Origin: Atriophallophorus winterbourni
Lineage: Eukaryota; Platyhelminthes; Trematoda; Plagiorchiida; Microphallidae
Direction: 5' to 3'
Length of the DNA stretch: 64,000 bases
Assembly: GCA_013407085.1 (NCBI GenBank)
Contig: JACCGJ010018178.1
Coordinates: 21,394 to 85,393 of the forward strand
The notes beneath the pieces are model-generated. The model was not told the origin of the DNA and made no database searches. It worked only from the letters and a program-made list of their open reading frames with translations. Positions 12,801 through 20,716 of this stretch are shown here, one piece after another (position 1 is the stretch's first letter; every line of letters begins with the position of its first letter). The position numbers and the translations under genes were made by a program.

Positions 12801-13053
12801 GACTGATGGCATCTTGATGCCGCTGTGGACGGTGACTATTTAAATTGAACATATGGTCAGCCGCCCTATTGGATGTCCCTCCCTGAAGTCGTGATAGTGC
12901 CTCCAAGGTAGCACTTGACAGTTGATCAGCTCCATGAGGTTGTGATCCGTTAGGAGCGGGTTCCCGAGATCGAATATGTTGATGGGAATTAGAGGAAGTG
13001 TTCAACTGGGGGCGGGGATTGGGAGCACCAGGTTTGGAATAAATATCACCCAT
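751..13053 (-). CDS. NCOR1: Nuclear receptor corepressor (NCoR/SMRT family), N-terminal 11 exons, 5'-complete, 3' end off window
   Basis: Scaffold of the nuclear HDAC3 corepressor complex. Eleven exons join in frame (phases sum to 3,132 nt, 1,044 codons) with GT-AG borders. In order: Gln/His/Pro/Ser-rich N-terminus with a poly-Gln run (exon 2); KRPRL near residues 291-295, matching the vertebrate N-terminal KRPRL; a charged coiled coil near 526-576, where NCoR contacts TBL1/GPS2; a QPSD-centred block and basic helices (about 618-760), collinear with vertebrate NCoR; then the SANT1/deacetylase-activating domain (about 815-886, WTEEER...PKNF...IASYLEGK...YYYLSKKKE...YKQLIKK), followed by a basic RRRR patch. 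The domain order is that of NCoR, so identification does not rest on the SANT domain alone. The start ATG at 13053 follows an in-frame TAA in the same exon. Continuation below 751 should carry SANT2 and the receptor-interaction motifs. Confidence 0.9.
916..1087 (-). CDS. NCOR1: NCoR exon, Ser/Arg/Gly-rich linker
   Basis: Acceptor taatcag before 1087 (weak polypyrimidine tract), donor GTAACG after 916. Residues 961-1017, Ser/Thr/Arg/Gly-rich (RARGSRGRSGAAGRS). No domain recognised. It keeps frame between the SANT1 exon and the next exon. Confidence 0.7.
1162..1668 (-). CDS. NCOR1: NCoR exon with SANT1/deacetylase-activating domain
   Basis: Acceptor ttatcccag before 1668, donor GTAAGT after 1162, phase 0 at both ends. 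Residues 792-960. It holds the DAD helix (RYRFI...GLITD), the SANT1 fold with Trp at about 833 (WTEEER), PKNFSSIASYLEGK and YYYLSKKKEGYKQLIKK, then a basic tail and a Gly/Asn-rich linker. In vertebrates this domain binds HDAC3 and inositol phosphate; that role is inferred from the family. Confidence 0.95.
2406..3638 (+). CDS. Penelope-like reverse transcriptase with GIY-YIG endonuclease (N-terminally truncated)
   Basis: An uninterrupted frame of 410 codons. About residues 55-75 hold RT motif B-like QIKGTPMGSPISGLIAE. RYVDDTFVI near 98 is the catalytic YVDD motif C, and LPFLDVLVTR near 140 is motif D/E. The C-terminal quarter is a GIY-YIG nuclease: VVYKIPCADCEMHYVGQTGR, then TRLNEHQSAVRR. This RT plus GIY-YIG fusion defines Penelope-like elements. 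Motif A and the N-terminus are missing. The frame is open upstream of 2406 to about 2362 with no good ATG, so it is a truncated copy rather than a host gene. The absence of stops suggests a young insertion. Confidence 0.88.
   Translation: MTHTNKLSSPLHHKKCKIISSLLTEHGTRYGGNRVTHEELRTLLDLCLHTQFKFNGKLYEQIKGTPMGSPISGLIAEAVMQRLERIAIPLIEPKLWVRYVDDTFVIIKKSQVEYAHRLLNCVFTGIQFTKETEINRCLPFLDVLVTRSDTGSLKTSVYRKHTHTDQILNFKSKHPIAHKRSCVRTLFNRAQTHCNSSETLVEEERYLFKVLKKNGYPKSFILRYKSPRSLPTEQPNAQVRKPLPYIENVSEIAARVLRPLGINVAHRPTQTLRNQLCKLKDNLKEEDKTNVVYKIPCADCEMHYVGQTGRRLGTRLNEHQSAVRRHDYKSLLSIHVDQEGHQVNWNGTRVIARGRTRHIREFLEAWHSTTRSLNQHVQLDDMYVPMRNRTLRRVTLRTINDEEINRTVSV
3681..3718 (+). ncRNA. Hammerhead-ribozyme-like motif in the Penelope 3' region
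   Basis: CTGACGA (3683-3689), a perfect 6-bp stem II (gtcatc 3691-3696 with gatgac 3703-3708), GAAA (3709-3712), then c-g-t-c with the predicted cleavage after 3716. This is the hammerhead core (CUGANGA / GAAA / UH). Helix III is only AC/GU with no loop, the minimal form known for Penelope-like and satellite hammerheads, which act as dimers. Stem I has only two clear adjacent pairs, so activity is uncertain. Confidence 0.6.
3868..4445 (+). repeat. LTR-like dispersed repeat, copy 1
   Basis: About 580 bp in an NCoR intron, related along its length to 17140-17720 and, on the opposite strand, 30301-30740. Shared blocks include gagctttcggatgatatgc, the aaatcgagtgacaaatcagatcgaagtg region and gttaacctgaattgatctgacgtaat. 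This copy has lost the TATA and polyadenylation motifs seen in the 17-kb copy. Confidence 0.6.
4835..4926 (-). CDS. NCOR1: NCoR short exon before the SANT1 exon
   Basis: Acceptor cctttag before 4926, donor GTGCGT after 4835. 92 nt, residues 761-791, ending DPIEEMNKMK. Phase and length fit exactly between the flanking conserved exons. The following intron (1669-4834) carries the Penelope-like element. Confidence 0.8.
5172..5236 (-). repeat. SINE-like repeat, partial
   Basis: Short copy with the blocks gcacaagcctgatccagg, agactgcacgtgggct and actgtcaggttg, preceded by tatg units. An internal segment present in other copies is missing. Lies in the NCoR intron between the 4926 and 5868 exon borders. 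Confidence 0.6.
5868..6039 (-). CDS. NCOR1: NCoR exon, basic helix
   Basis: Acceptor tgtttcag before 6039, donor GTATGG after 5868. Residues 704-760, KKMEKMLNN...RHREIFERILPEVKKNREDKE, equivalent to the vertebrate WEKKVDRIENN...FPEIRKQREQQER segment. Leaves one base of a split codon that the next exon completes. Confidence 0.9.
6122..6379 (-). CDS. NCOR1: NCoR exon, conserved QPSD/basic block
   Basis: Acceptor ggattttag before 6379, donor GTGAGT after 6122, phase 0 at both ends. Residues 618-703. Contains ISENRRR, LPLYRQPSD and FRPKLIKYLRRHRKAEE, which line up in order with the vertebrate NCoR segment before the deacetylase-activating domain (DENRKK, LYNQPSD, KLILFFKRR). Confidence 0.9.
6505..7148 (-). 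CDS. NCOR1: NCoR exon, Pro-rich segment and coiled coil
   Basis: Acceptor gctttctag before 7148, donor CAG|GTGAAT after 6505. Residues 403-617. The first half is Pro/His/Ser-rich. Residues 526-576 form an amphipathic charged helix (RERDEIGRKLVAVE...HLEERETRL), equivalent in place to the vertebrate N-terminal coiled coil used for TBL1/GPS2 binding. The exon ends at the start of the conserved NCoR basic block. Confidence 0.88.
7228..7606 (-). CDS. NCOR1: NCoR exon with KRPRL motif
   Basis: Acceptor gtttttcag before 7606, donor GTAAGC after 7228. Residues 277-402. The KRPRL motif near 291 matches the vertebrate NCoR/SMRT N-terminus. The rest is Ala/Ser/Gly-rich and predicted disordered. The preceding intron (7607-10679) is about 3.1 kb and holds a Penelope fragment. 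Confidence 0.85.
7607..10679. other. Long NCoR intron, mostly unassigned
   Basis: No coding potential is supported except retroelement debris. It contains the Penelope fragment at 8800-9060, a short (TTA)n run near 9809-9825 and a GC-richer block at 9950-10210 whose minus-strand frame is open for about 130 codons. That block resembles no host protein and may be the 5' region of a LINE; the assignment is uncertain. Confidence 0.5.
8800..9060 (-). mobile_element. Penelope-like element fragment (5' region)
   Basis: Same segment as 1-345 and, inverted, as 2200-2420: tcgctctacgcgtccacgaaac, gaggtgtagacacctc, and the distal gttaagcatccggtgtaatgctgt block. The three copies keep a similar peptide frame (VERHxH) on the element's sense strand, suggesting part of the segment is coding in a full-length element. 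It sits in the NCoR intron in the gene's orientation. Confidence 0.65.
10680..10918 (-). CDS. NCOR1: NCoR exon, His/Pro-rich
   Basis: Acceptor aactcctag before 10918, donor CAG|GTACTT after 10680. It encodes residues 197-276, very rich in Pro, His and Ser. Enters with two bases of a split codon and leaves in phase 0. Confidence 0.8.
11000..11332 (-). CDS. NCOR1: NCoR exon, poly-Gln region
   Basis: Acceptor tttctcag before 11332, donor GTACGT after 11000, one-base phase at both ends. It encodes residues 86-196: a short helix-prone LLAAAQLGG segment, a Gln/His run of about 14 residues from CAA/CAG/CAT codons, then a Ser/Pro/Thr-rich low-complexity stretch. The exon joins its neighbours in frame, which supports it despite low complexity. 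Confidence 0.85.
12621..12702 (-). repeat. SINE-like repeat, degenerate copy
   Basis: Contains gcaaagtgccgcacagtctg and a degenerate form of the remaining core, preceded by gtatgaaat. Located in the intron after the first coding exon. Confidence 0.5.
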
Positions 13054-13080
13054 GACAGTGCAATGCAGGTTGGATTATTG
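12798..13080 (-). CDS. NCOR1: NCoR exon with start codon (coding 12798-13053)
   Basis: Acceptor ttttcag ends at 13081, so the exon starts at 13080 with 27 nt of 5' UTR containing an in-frame TAA, then ATG at 13051-13053. The donor is GTACGT from 12797. Residues 1-85 are Asn/Ser/His/Pro-rich with no recognised domain. The exon ends one base into a codon. At least one upstream non-coding exon is implied but was not identified. Confidence 0.75.
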
Positions 13081-14620
13081 CTGAAAACACGAGGTGCTGA
13101 TAAACAAGTGACGAAAAATTGAGAGATAGCACGGCAATCACATTTATAAAGAAATGAGATCAGCGTAGGATTTAAAACAATATTTATGAAATCAAATGAT
13201 AGCCAATGAACCTATCATATAAAGAGTATAAAATTGCTGCTGGTTGCAAAGGAAAACTAAGATTACAAATATAAATGAGATCGTTAATATTAAATTATAA
13301 TACTTGTCAATCTGCGGATACTTTCCTTATCATTACAACAGCATCATAAAGTTTATTTAACCACTTCGTCACTTCATTGCGACCCCACGCAGGTTCACGT
13401 TATAGAACTAATGTATTGCCTTTCAAGATAATATACCCCTATGCATCCGTATATTTCCACCCAATATTCTCGAAAAGAATTTCTTACCAATTAAACGAGA
13501 CATTAAGGTTATCACACGACTGAATGCGCCCCTGCTGATATAATGCATAGATCGACACTTCCGTTAATGTGAAAGATTGATCTAGGTCAATTCGTCGGAT
13601 AATGCACACAGACTGCATGAGACCCATACCATACTCTAAATGTCTGTTGAATTTTTTTCAAATTCCGTGTGGTAAAATTGATTTGACTGCTGAAAATTTC
13701 TTTCTAGAAATAAAGTCAATTCCTTCATTAAACAATTACAACATTTAATGCATTACACACGTTTAAAAAATGCTGTTTACTGATAAATAAACATTTATCA
13801 TCAAGCACACCATAATGGATCCCATAAAAACCTTCTACTCCAAATGATCAAACATCGAACTCATTGTTTGAAGATCAATTATAGAGCGCTTGTTGCTAAA
13901 GCCTGAGGGTGGAAACGATACAGTAACAATTCGAGCGTTCAAGGGAAACCTGGGTAGAGTAAGTAATAAGTAGGCCTATATGGATCGCAACTAATCACGA
14001 TGACAGTATTATTATTGAAATTTGATGATATCAGCTACGTAACACAAATGCCTGCAATGAAGTATTTGGAAGTAGCACAGGCGTAGAGAAACCGTGTTCA
14101 ACTTTAAAAACTTATCGCGCTTAAACAAGTCTTTAACGCAATTGTTTTTAAACTTTGAATCATTAAGTGTCTCACAGATATCAACAGAGCCACTTATATC
14201 AAGAAAGACAGCGGATAGAAACTAGATGCACAGAGTCTCAATATTTTTTGTCAAAGGTATAAGTGGAGAAATCTAATTTTTCGCATGCGCAAAAAACGGA
14301 ATAGGTAAAATATTCCATTTGACATAGGTACGATTTCGCTGAAAAGTTTCACATAACATCCGAGACAAAACTGGAGGGTCACTCCGTATACATTGAAAAC
14401 CGTAAAACGGTAAATCCAGTATACAGCTCTGTACCAATGATAGCCTGTTCATTAGCAGCGGTTCACTCGATAATCAAAAGAAGGGGTGTCACATTTGACG
14501 CCTTACGTGAAGGGCTCTCATTTTAAGGCACTCGGACCGAATCGTATCATAGTGGCACAGATGTGCAATCGTACAGTACTTCACACACGGAAGCGTAATA
14601 TCAACTATCAGGTTTCACTG
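13081..14620. other. No gene seen; sequence upstream of the corepressor start exon
   Basis: AT-rich, with no open frame longer than about 60 codons and no recognisable repeat. The corepressor promoter and any 5' non-coding exon should lie here or further right, but no core promoter element could be assigned. Confidence 0.5.
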
Positions 14621-14868
14621 GGTATGTATGCATGAAAGCACAAGCCTGATCCAAGCAAAGTGCCGCACAGTCAGAGACTGCACGTGGGCGATGTTACTGT
14701 CAGGTTGCCCAGGCCTAGACAGATATGAGAAATAGATAATACAGATGGTAGTGAGAATCCAGCGTGTTACAGCACGCAGCTCACTACCCGTGGCCAATCA
14801 ATTTAGCACGGTGTTAGCCGCACAGCACAGAAGTAAAGTACGATTGCACATCCGTGGGTATTTGAAGC
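14621..14868 (-). repeat. SINE-like repeat, most complete copy (about 248 bp)
   Basis: On the minus strand it starts near ccacggatgtgcaatcgtac, passes attggccacgggtagtgagc and tctgtctaggcctgggcaac, and ends gcttgtgctttcatgcatac with an (ATAC)n-type tail. The copy at 16582-17067 has the same order once its insertion is removed. No protein-coding potential and no clear pol III A/B boxes. Confidence 0.65.
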
Positions 14869-15779
14869 TTACGTTTTATTAACAGGGAATGGATTCCAAC
14901 AGTTATGCAATACAATGCCAAATAAAGTTCTATAATAAATAATCTTCATATCACGACTTGATGGAATAAAAACAGGGTGGTCGGGATAGTTAAGGAAAGC
15001 AGCTGGCAGCTTGGACAAATATTTTGTACACAGATCGGTCTATAATAACGAAGCCCATCAATCTTCATTACTTTGCTTTTAATTCCCGGTTACTTAAATC
15101 TAACCCGCTCCATATCGCCAACAAAAGCAATATACGTACGCCTATGTTTTATTTCGCAATTATTAATATGAATCCGTTATTACATATGAAGTAAGTAAGT
15201 AAACTAAAGTAAGTTACATATAAAGAATCGTAATTAAATCAGAAAAATAGAGCAGAACAATCGAAACAATAAGTATAGGTTTCTGTTGACAGGATTTTAG
15301 ATGTTGCACTTAGGATTAATATGCCATGTGACCGACAGTACCTAGTGGCAGAGGCAAAAATATCTCAAATTTTCGACATTTTATATGATTTTCTCAAACG
15401 ATGTTTTATATTCAACTAATGAAGTCAGTGATGGAAAATTACCACATAAATTGTAAAGTAGGGTAGTAAAATTTTAAAGATCTTCATTTGTTCCGAGACT
15501 GTCACAGCAGATGTGACTTTAACGATTCGCCTCTGAAACCCAAGTCGAGCTACTGCTCCGCACATCCAGATTGTCTTCATGCGTTACGAAAACTTGCTAT
15601 TCATCGAGACGTAAAATCACAAGAGCAAATTATTTGCTTGTTTTGGTACTAATTCCAACGGACATCACTACGTTCGAATTCCTGCATGCTATTTGAAAGT
15701 GTCAAGGGCGACACAGAAGCCACCATGCGTGTGTGAATTAGCAGTAGCATTCCACTTTTGATGCACCGCATAGTTATCA
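14869..15779. other. No gene or repeat recognised
   Basis: AT-rich sequence with only short spurious frames on both strands and no match to the families catalogued here. Confidence 0.5.
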
Positions 15780-15858
15780 TCTAGGCTTGGACAACCTGAC
15801 ACCGACGGGCACTTTATGGCTGTGCGGCACTGCCTGGATCAGGCTAGTTATTTCATAG
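15780..15858 (+). repeat. SINE-like repeat, degenerate copy
   Basis: Has ctaggcttggacaacctgac, tgtgcggcactgcctggatc and aggctagttatttcata in the family order, truncated at its 5' side. Confidence 0.55.
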
Positions 15859-15904
15859 ATCAACACATAGCTATAGTGGCTACCCGTTGGTTTTCTCTCT
15901 TGTA

Positions 15905-16605
15905 TACTATCTCGTAGTGACTATTTTTAAACTGCATACTTTAGATGCGGTCGAAAATATACATGGAGCAAACGAGAGATTATAATATCAAACGAGTTGA
16001 AAACCAGCCGAAGCAGGCCAACATTTCGATTAGCTATAGTGGCTGCACGAAGTTTTTCATCAGAACATCCCAAATGAAAACGCGTCAAAAGATCCAGCTC
16101 TTTTTCGCAGTTGACCGATTGGAGCTGCTCATTCTCGAGAACATAAGTATGCGCGCAGGCGTGCCGCAGAGGTAGAATGTGGCATTTCGATGAATTAAAT
16201 GATAGATTATTTTCTTGAGACCATCTTGAATAACACATCTAGGACAGTCTGTAAGGCTTGCTGGTCATATTGTGATTATTGCGATCTCCAAATTTTGATA
16301 ACATCAGCAGATAAAAGAAATTGAGATGATATTACTTGGTTTATATAGTTTAAAAATAAGATAAAGTCGCGCTCCAAGAACGGAGCATTAAAGCCACAAT
16401 TCTCAGGAAAAACATCGGAGTACTAGTCTCTGACTACCACAAAGAGTTTGTCAAGAAAAAAGAAATTTTTAAAGCAGGATAGTAAGGGATGACCGACACC
16501 ATAAAGCTTGAGTTTCGATAGGAAACGTTTGTGGTTGATTCTATTGAGTCTTAGAAAAATCAAGGAAGACGACATCAACACTTACACCAGATTCCACGGA
16601 TGTGC
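15905..16605 (-). pseudogene. LINE reverse transcriptase fragment
   Basis: Read on the minus strand the segment starts with RT motif A (VDVVFLDFSK near 16570), runs through stop-ridden sequence, and ends with an open stretch (15927-16238) matching the LINE thumb region: NNLSFNSSKCHILPL, a KELDLL segment and TIANRNVGLLRLVFNSFD. The last block resembles the plus-strand fragment at the right edge of the window (VANRNVGLLKRAF). Heavily decayed. Confidence 0.7.
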
Positions 16606-16662
16606 AATCATGCAGTACTTCTGTGCTGTGGCTAACACCGTGCTAAATTGATTGGCCACCGG

Positions 16663-16889
16663 TCATCATCATCATCATGAAGCACAAGTCTGGAGCCAGA
16701 CAAAGTGCCAAGCAATATGAAGCAGGAAAAGCAGATAAGCAAGCGCGTGGAAAAGGGAAAGCAGGCAAGCGGAATACGCAAAAGCAAATGCACAAAAAGC
16801 AGCTTGTTTTTGTAGTTTCACTGCATGCGATTTTTTGGGTTTTTTGTTTGTTTTTGTTTTTTTTATGTAAAATAATACCGAATAAAAAA
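16663..16889 (-). mobile_element. 227-bp retroposed insertion with 12-bp target duplication
   Basis: Flanked by identical attggccaccgg at 16651-16662 and 16890-16901. On the minus strand it starts T-rich and ends with ggcactttgtctggctccag...cttcatgatgatgatgatga, so its 3' end matches the SINE family 3' end but carries an (ATG)n tail. The remaining body is A/G- and T-rich, with no match seen. Its open plus-strand frame (Lys-rich then Phe-rich) reflects base composition. Confidence 0.7.
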
Positions 16890-16959
16890 ATTGGCCACCG
16901 GTAGTGAGCTGCATACTGAAACAGGCTGGAGTCTCACTACCATTTTTATTTTATTTTTC

Positions 16960-17067
16960 GTATCTGTCTAGGCCTGGGCAACCTGACAGTATCTCAGCCC
17001 ACGTGCAGTATCTTACTGTACGGCACTTTGCCTGGTTCAGGCTTGTGATTTAATACATACATACATT
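16960..17067 (+). repeat. SINE-like core and (TACA)n tail
   Basis: Core part of the 16582-17067 copy: tatctgtctaggcctgggca, cacgtgcagtatcttactgt, ggcactttgcctggttcagg and an atacatacatac tail. Confidence 0.65.
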
Positions 17068-17139
17068 TTAATCCAGTAAAAGATTTGTTTAGCAACAATG
17101 GCCCTGCCGAAATCTACTTTGCATTAGCGATGAGCGCTA

Positions 17140-17720
17140 ATCACGAGCTTTCGAATGATATGCTAAACTAAATCCTCCGACGCAACACAAGAGCAAAAAG
17201 CACTGAAAAATTCGACGACGACTATTGTGAACTCGTAATAGTTCTGGTTTCGGGTTCATTGCATTCGCACATTACGAGCGACAACATCGGGAGAATGAGA
17301 AGGTGGATAACGTCAGCCGCAATCGAGCGATATGGAATTCGTCAATATCGGCCAAACGAGACCTGCGTGGCGAGAGCTTGAATTGTTACAGTTTGCACGA
17401 AATCGACTGAAAAATCAGATCGAAGTGACAACCGGGACAGTCATGTTGAGGATCACCGTTGTGGTTTTTTGCCTATATAAGATAAGCGTGATTGGTTTTG
17501 TTTTGTGCGTAATAAAAGCCTTTGATCAATCGGCTTCTCTTGTGTTGTAGGATTCGTGGGTAAACGCGATTAGCCTTGGGCAGGTTGACTCCATGGATGG
17601 ATCGAGACACAATTGATGTGCGGCCGTGCATCCCTGGGGTAAAGTGGTTAATATCGGATCAAAATGTGATAATGAGCCAGATGTGCGCCAGCTGCAACTC
17701 GTTGACCTAAAATGACCTGA
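17140..17720 (+). repeat. LTR-like dispersed repeat, copy 2, with TATA and poly(A) signals
   Basis: The best preserved of three copies. It contains a TATA-like cctatataagataagc (17469-17484) and AATAAA in gtgcgtaataaaagcc (17504-17519) about 40 bp apart, the spacing expected in a short retroviral-type LTR. The start and end dinucleotides and a target duplication could not be fixed, so solo-LTR status is inference. Confidence 0.55.
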
Positions 17721-18290
17721 CGTAATGATTTCCTGCTTCTCTGTATCCCAACTGGCTACATTGTGCTGCCCAGTCAGTATTTAAACACGATTTTCAAAGT
17801 GTTTCATAAGTTCATAAGCAATAAGTATTTCTATTACCATAAAGATGATTGGAAGGAGTGAAATTGGGCAATAATTGACAGGATCCTAGCGGCTGCCAAG
17901 TTTGAAAACAGGGTATATCATACAAGACTTCTATTCCTGGGGAACGTGAGCGGTGTAAAACGAGCGCTGAAAAATACGGTAGGTGGATCACTGAGGAAAC
18001 CCGATACTACTGAGAGTGGTTTTGTAAGAATGTTGACAGAGCCGGGAGATGAATATTGTATCAGTTTTCGACAGACCAGAGGGGGTAGAAAGACCGGACA
18101 GACTTCAGGAGAAGAATCTAGATTAGGAAATAGCGTATTGGCATACATGGTGCTGAGAATTAAAGAGAATTAAGACCATCAACATCATCATCATGAAGCA
18201 CAAGTCTGGAGCCAGACAAAGTGCCAATTAAGACCATAAACATTAGCCGCCTCTTTTGCTGTGGTGGTTAATTGATCTCAGAACATAAGC
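17721..18290. other. Unassigned stretch containing a 46-bp mini-insertion
   Basis: An open plus-strand frame of 75 codons (17946-18173) matches no family I recognise. The only structured feature is the short insertion at 18180-18225. Confidence 0.4.
18180..18225 (-). mobile_element. 46-bp retroposed SINE tail with 12-bp target duplication
   Basis: Identical aattaagaccat at 18168-18179 and 18226-18237 bracket 46 bp. The insert is the last 30 bp of the SINE family (ggcactttgtctggctccag on the minus strand) plus a (ATG)n tail. This is a complete insertion event of an extremely 5'-truncated copy. Confidence 0.75.
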
Positions 18291-20010
18291 AGTGGAATAG
18301 CGTTATGTACCTTCCATTTTGCATTAACATGTTGATATAATACAAAAACTTTGCGATCAGGTTTGTTTGATCAAAATGCTTATCTTCACGAAATAGTAGG
18401 GTGCAACGATTTCTGAAGCGTTTATAGGCTTCCCAATTTGCAGTCTGGCGAAATTTGAACGTATACCAAGATCGGTTCTTTTGTGTGGTAAACGTTTGAG
18501 TGCTGCAGCGCAGAAACGATGAAGGCGGTTTGACCTAATGGCTTTCAATGTTGAAGCTTGTTCAAGTAAGGTGTGCAACTGGTCAACAAACATGGACCAA
18601 GTAATATCAAGATCCTCTGTCCTCAGAAAATCGAATGTTTAGTACAGTCTGACTGATAGGCATCTTTGTTCTCTATTTCTAATATCTGTCTAGGCCTGGG
18701 CAACCTGACAGTATTATCGCCCACGCGCAGTCTCAGACTGTGCGGCACTTTGCCTGGATCAGGCTTGTGGTTTCATACATACATACACAGGCATAACAGA
18801 CGTAGGAAAATGATAGTACATGATCATTGTGACCTAAAGGCAGTTCAATGCATAAATTATCGAGCATCAATTCTTCATTCGTGAGTAGCAAACACAGGAC
18901 GAATGGATTATTATTACCACGGAATATAGTCGCTTCATGAATATGGTTGTATAGTGGATGAGTAATTATTATATCAGAAATTTGTGCAGAAAAGTAGTGT
19001 TGTGTGTAACCTATTGTCAATCCGGGGCAAATAAATTCACCCATAATCTAAATATGAGAAAATCGTAAAGAATTGATAATAAGAACATCATCTGTCACAT
19101 TATTTTTAGGGTAACGGAAAATTACGGCTATTAGCCGTAAAACATCCACAGGAGAAAAATCTGGATCGTCAATCAGTGCGCAATTTAGACTTAGAGTAAT
19201 AGAGCACGCCCCCACCTCTAAATGGATGATCACGTCGGAGGAGTAGCATATTTGGCATAACGATCTCGGAATCAAGAATATTAGGGAAAAGCCATGTTTC
19301 GGTAACTAAATCAAGGCCCTATTTCTATGATAATCCAGCAAATTTACTAATGAAGCCTTGATCATTGGTGTAAAAACAAGAAAGGTGATCGCAGTGCAGA
19401 CTGCTATTTGTGTTTTCTAATCGGTTCTTTATGGAGTCGGCCCTGTAATGATCGGCTGTTGCACGTTTCTCCCTACATCGTTAGCTGAGTTTCCATGGGA
19501 AGTAAATTGGGGTGGCAGGGAGAATTTCATTTGTGCCGTCTTTTGCCGAAAGTGATGGAGTCAGAGGTTCCGATTAAATGAACTACAAAGGGCTGTTGAG
19601 CTTTATCGAGCAGTACTGAACTATTGACACGGAGATTATACAAAGCAGAGCAAATACGTATCTCACACGGCACACTTCGTCGGTTTACATACCGAGAGTT
19701 TAAAGCAGTGGGAACCATAGTTTCAAAATAGAATGTAACTTTGACGAGACGAGGGCCAGTTGCGTGATACGTCGGGGATTGCGGTAAATGTTTGAACAAA
19801 ACAGTGACGGCGTCGGATAGACTGATTTTTTGTTGACTGAAACGCCAATAAACACAGACGTGGATGCAGTTTTTATTGTTATCTAAATCTTTGAGCCCGA
19901 GGATAGCGTGAATAAAGATGCTGCGTTTGTCGTTTTCTAACTTCCAATCGTGATTAGGGTTTTTTAATGTTCAAAACGCTGTCTAAGTTTAGTGCATATC
20001 AATACGACGA
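18290..20010 (-). pseudogene. LINE ORF1 end and endonuclease, split by a SINE copy
   Basis: Minus-strand debris in element order: an ORF1 C-terminal stretch (19527-19990), the AP-endonuclease start (FYTNDQGFISKF, LVTETWL, around 19300-19420), and its end (HEATIFRGNNNP, LTNEELMLDN, PLGHNDHVLSFSY at 18733-19044). After the SINE copy at 18682-18788 comes the linker to RT (RSNRLHRFCAAALKRLPHKRT, 18357-18593). Many stops. No RT domain follows. Confidence 0.65.
18682..18788 (+). repeat. SINE-like repeat inserted in LINE fragment
   Basis: Core tctgtctaggcctgggcaac to ggatcaggcttgtggtttca with an (ATAC)n tail, 5'-truncated relative to the 14.6-kb copy. LINE coding sequence lies on both sides. Confidence 0.65.
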
Positions 20011-20184
20011 TGAATAAGAGAAGCATTGATTTTTTTAGTCAATTTGATATAAACCGATTTAAATTGTTATGTGAAATAGATTATAATAAATACGCTAAAT
20101 ACGTTATTGTATCGTGGTGAATGAAACCGAGCCTGAACAAAATAAACAAATGGAAAAACGCGCGTACATACTCAAGGTCATAGC

Positions 20185-20215
20185 TCAGTTCAGTTCAGTT
20201 CAGTTCAGTTCAGTT
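20185..20215. repeat. (CAGTT)n microsatellite
   Basis: Six tandem cagtt units directly 5' of a gcacaggacagtaagtggcg repeat that recurs near 29200 and, more degenerate, near 28877. Confidence 0.85.
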
Positions 20216-20465
20216 GCACAGGACAGTAAGTGGCGAACGAGCCAATCGAGCGTTCAGAATTTCTTCCGGTGGAAAGAAGAGAAGCAACCACCACTGGCAA
20301 ATCGTTTTTTTCTTATTGTGATTTGGATATCCTCGACGATCGCGCCGCTAAGGTATAAGCCAATCGAGCGTCCAGAATTTCCGTCTGTGGAAAGCTTCAA
20401 ATGAGCGCCCACCACGGCCAAAGTTGGTTTATTTTTCTTTGGTATCCTCGTCGAATGCGAAGGTA
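20216..20465 (+). repeat. Dispersed repeat with imperfect tandem duplication
   Basis: Two imperfect units about 118 bp apart, both starting gccaatcgagcg (20241 and 20359), continuing cagaatttc and ending in tttggatatcctcg / tttggtatcctcg. Related sequence at 29195-29290. No coding function seen. Confidence 0.5.
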
Positions 20466-20716
20466 CGTCCGATGTTTTCCAAGCCGTCCTTTGGTCCCAG
20501 AATTTGTAGCTGCGACTGAGAAAAACGGAAAGGTTTTCTCTTCACCAAGCCGGTGAGAGGTTAGCTATGGAAAATTGGTGCGTACATTTAAAACATGACA
20601 TTTAAAACGAGGCATTATATAACAGAATTTTTTGTTTTTTTTAAATTGTGGTCAAGATCATATAATTTCAAAATGATCAAAAAATGGACAATTCTGACGA
20701 CAGACAACCTGTATAT

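Larger units (their letters stand above)
16582..17067 (+). repeat. SINE-like repeat split by a 227-bp insertion
   Basis: The same family as 14621-14868, in plus orientation, interrupted at the attggccaccgg site by 16663-16889. It ends in ggttcaggcttgtgatttaa followed by a (TACA)n tail. The two parts join without loss if the insertion and one 12-bp duplicate are removed. Confidence 0.7.

Noticed and set aside
16677..16904. Lys-rich then Phe-rich open frame of 75 codons
   Set aside because: Lies inside a 227-bp retroposed insert and reflects its A-rich and T-rich composition; runs into the target duplication.
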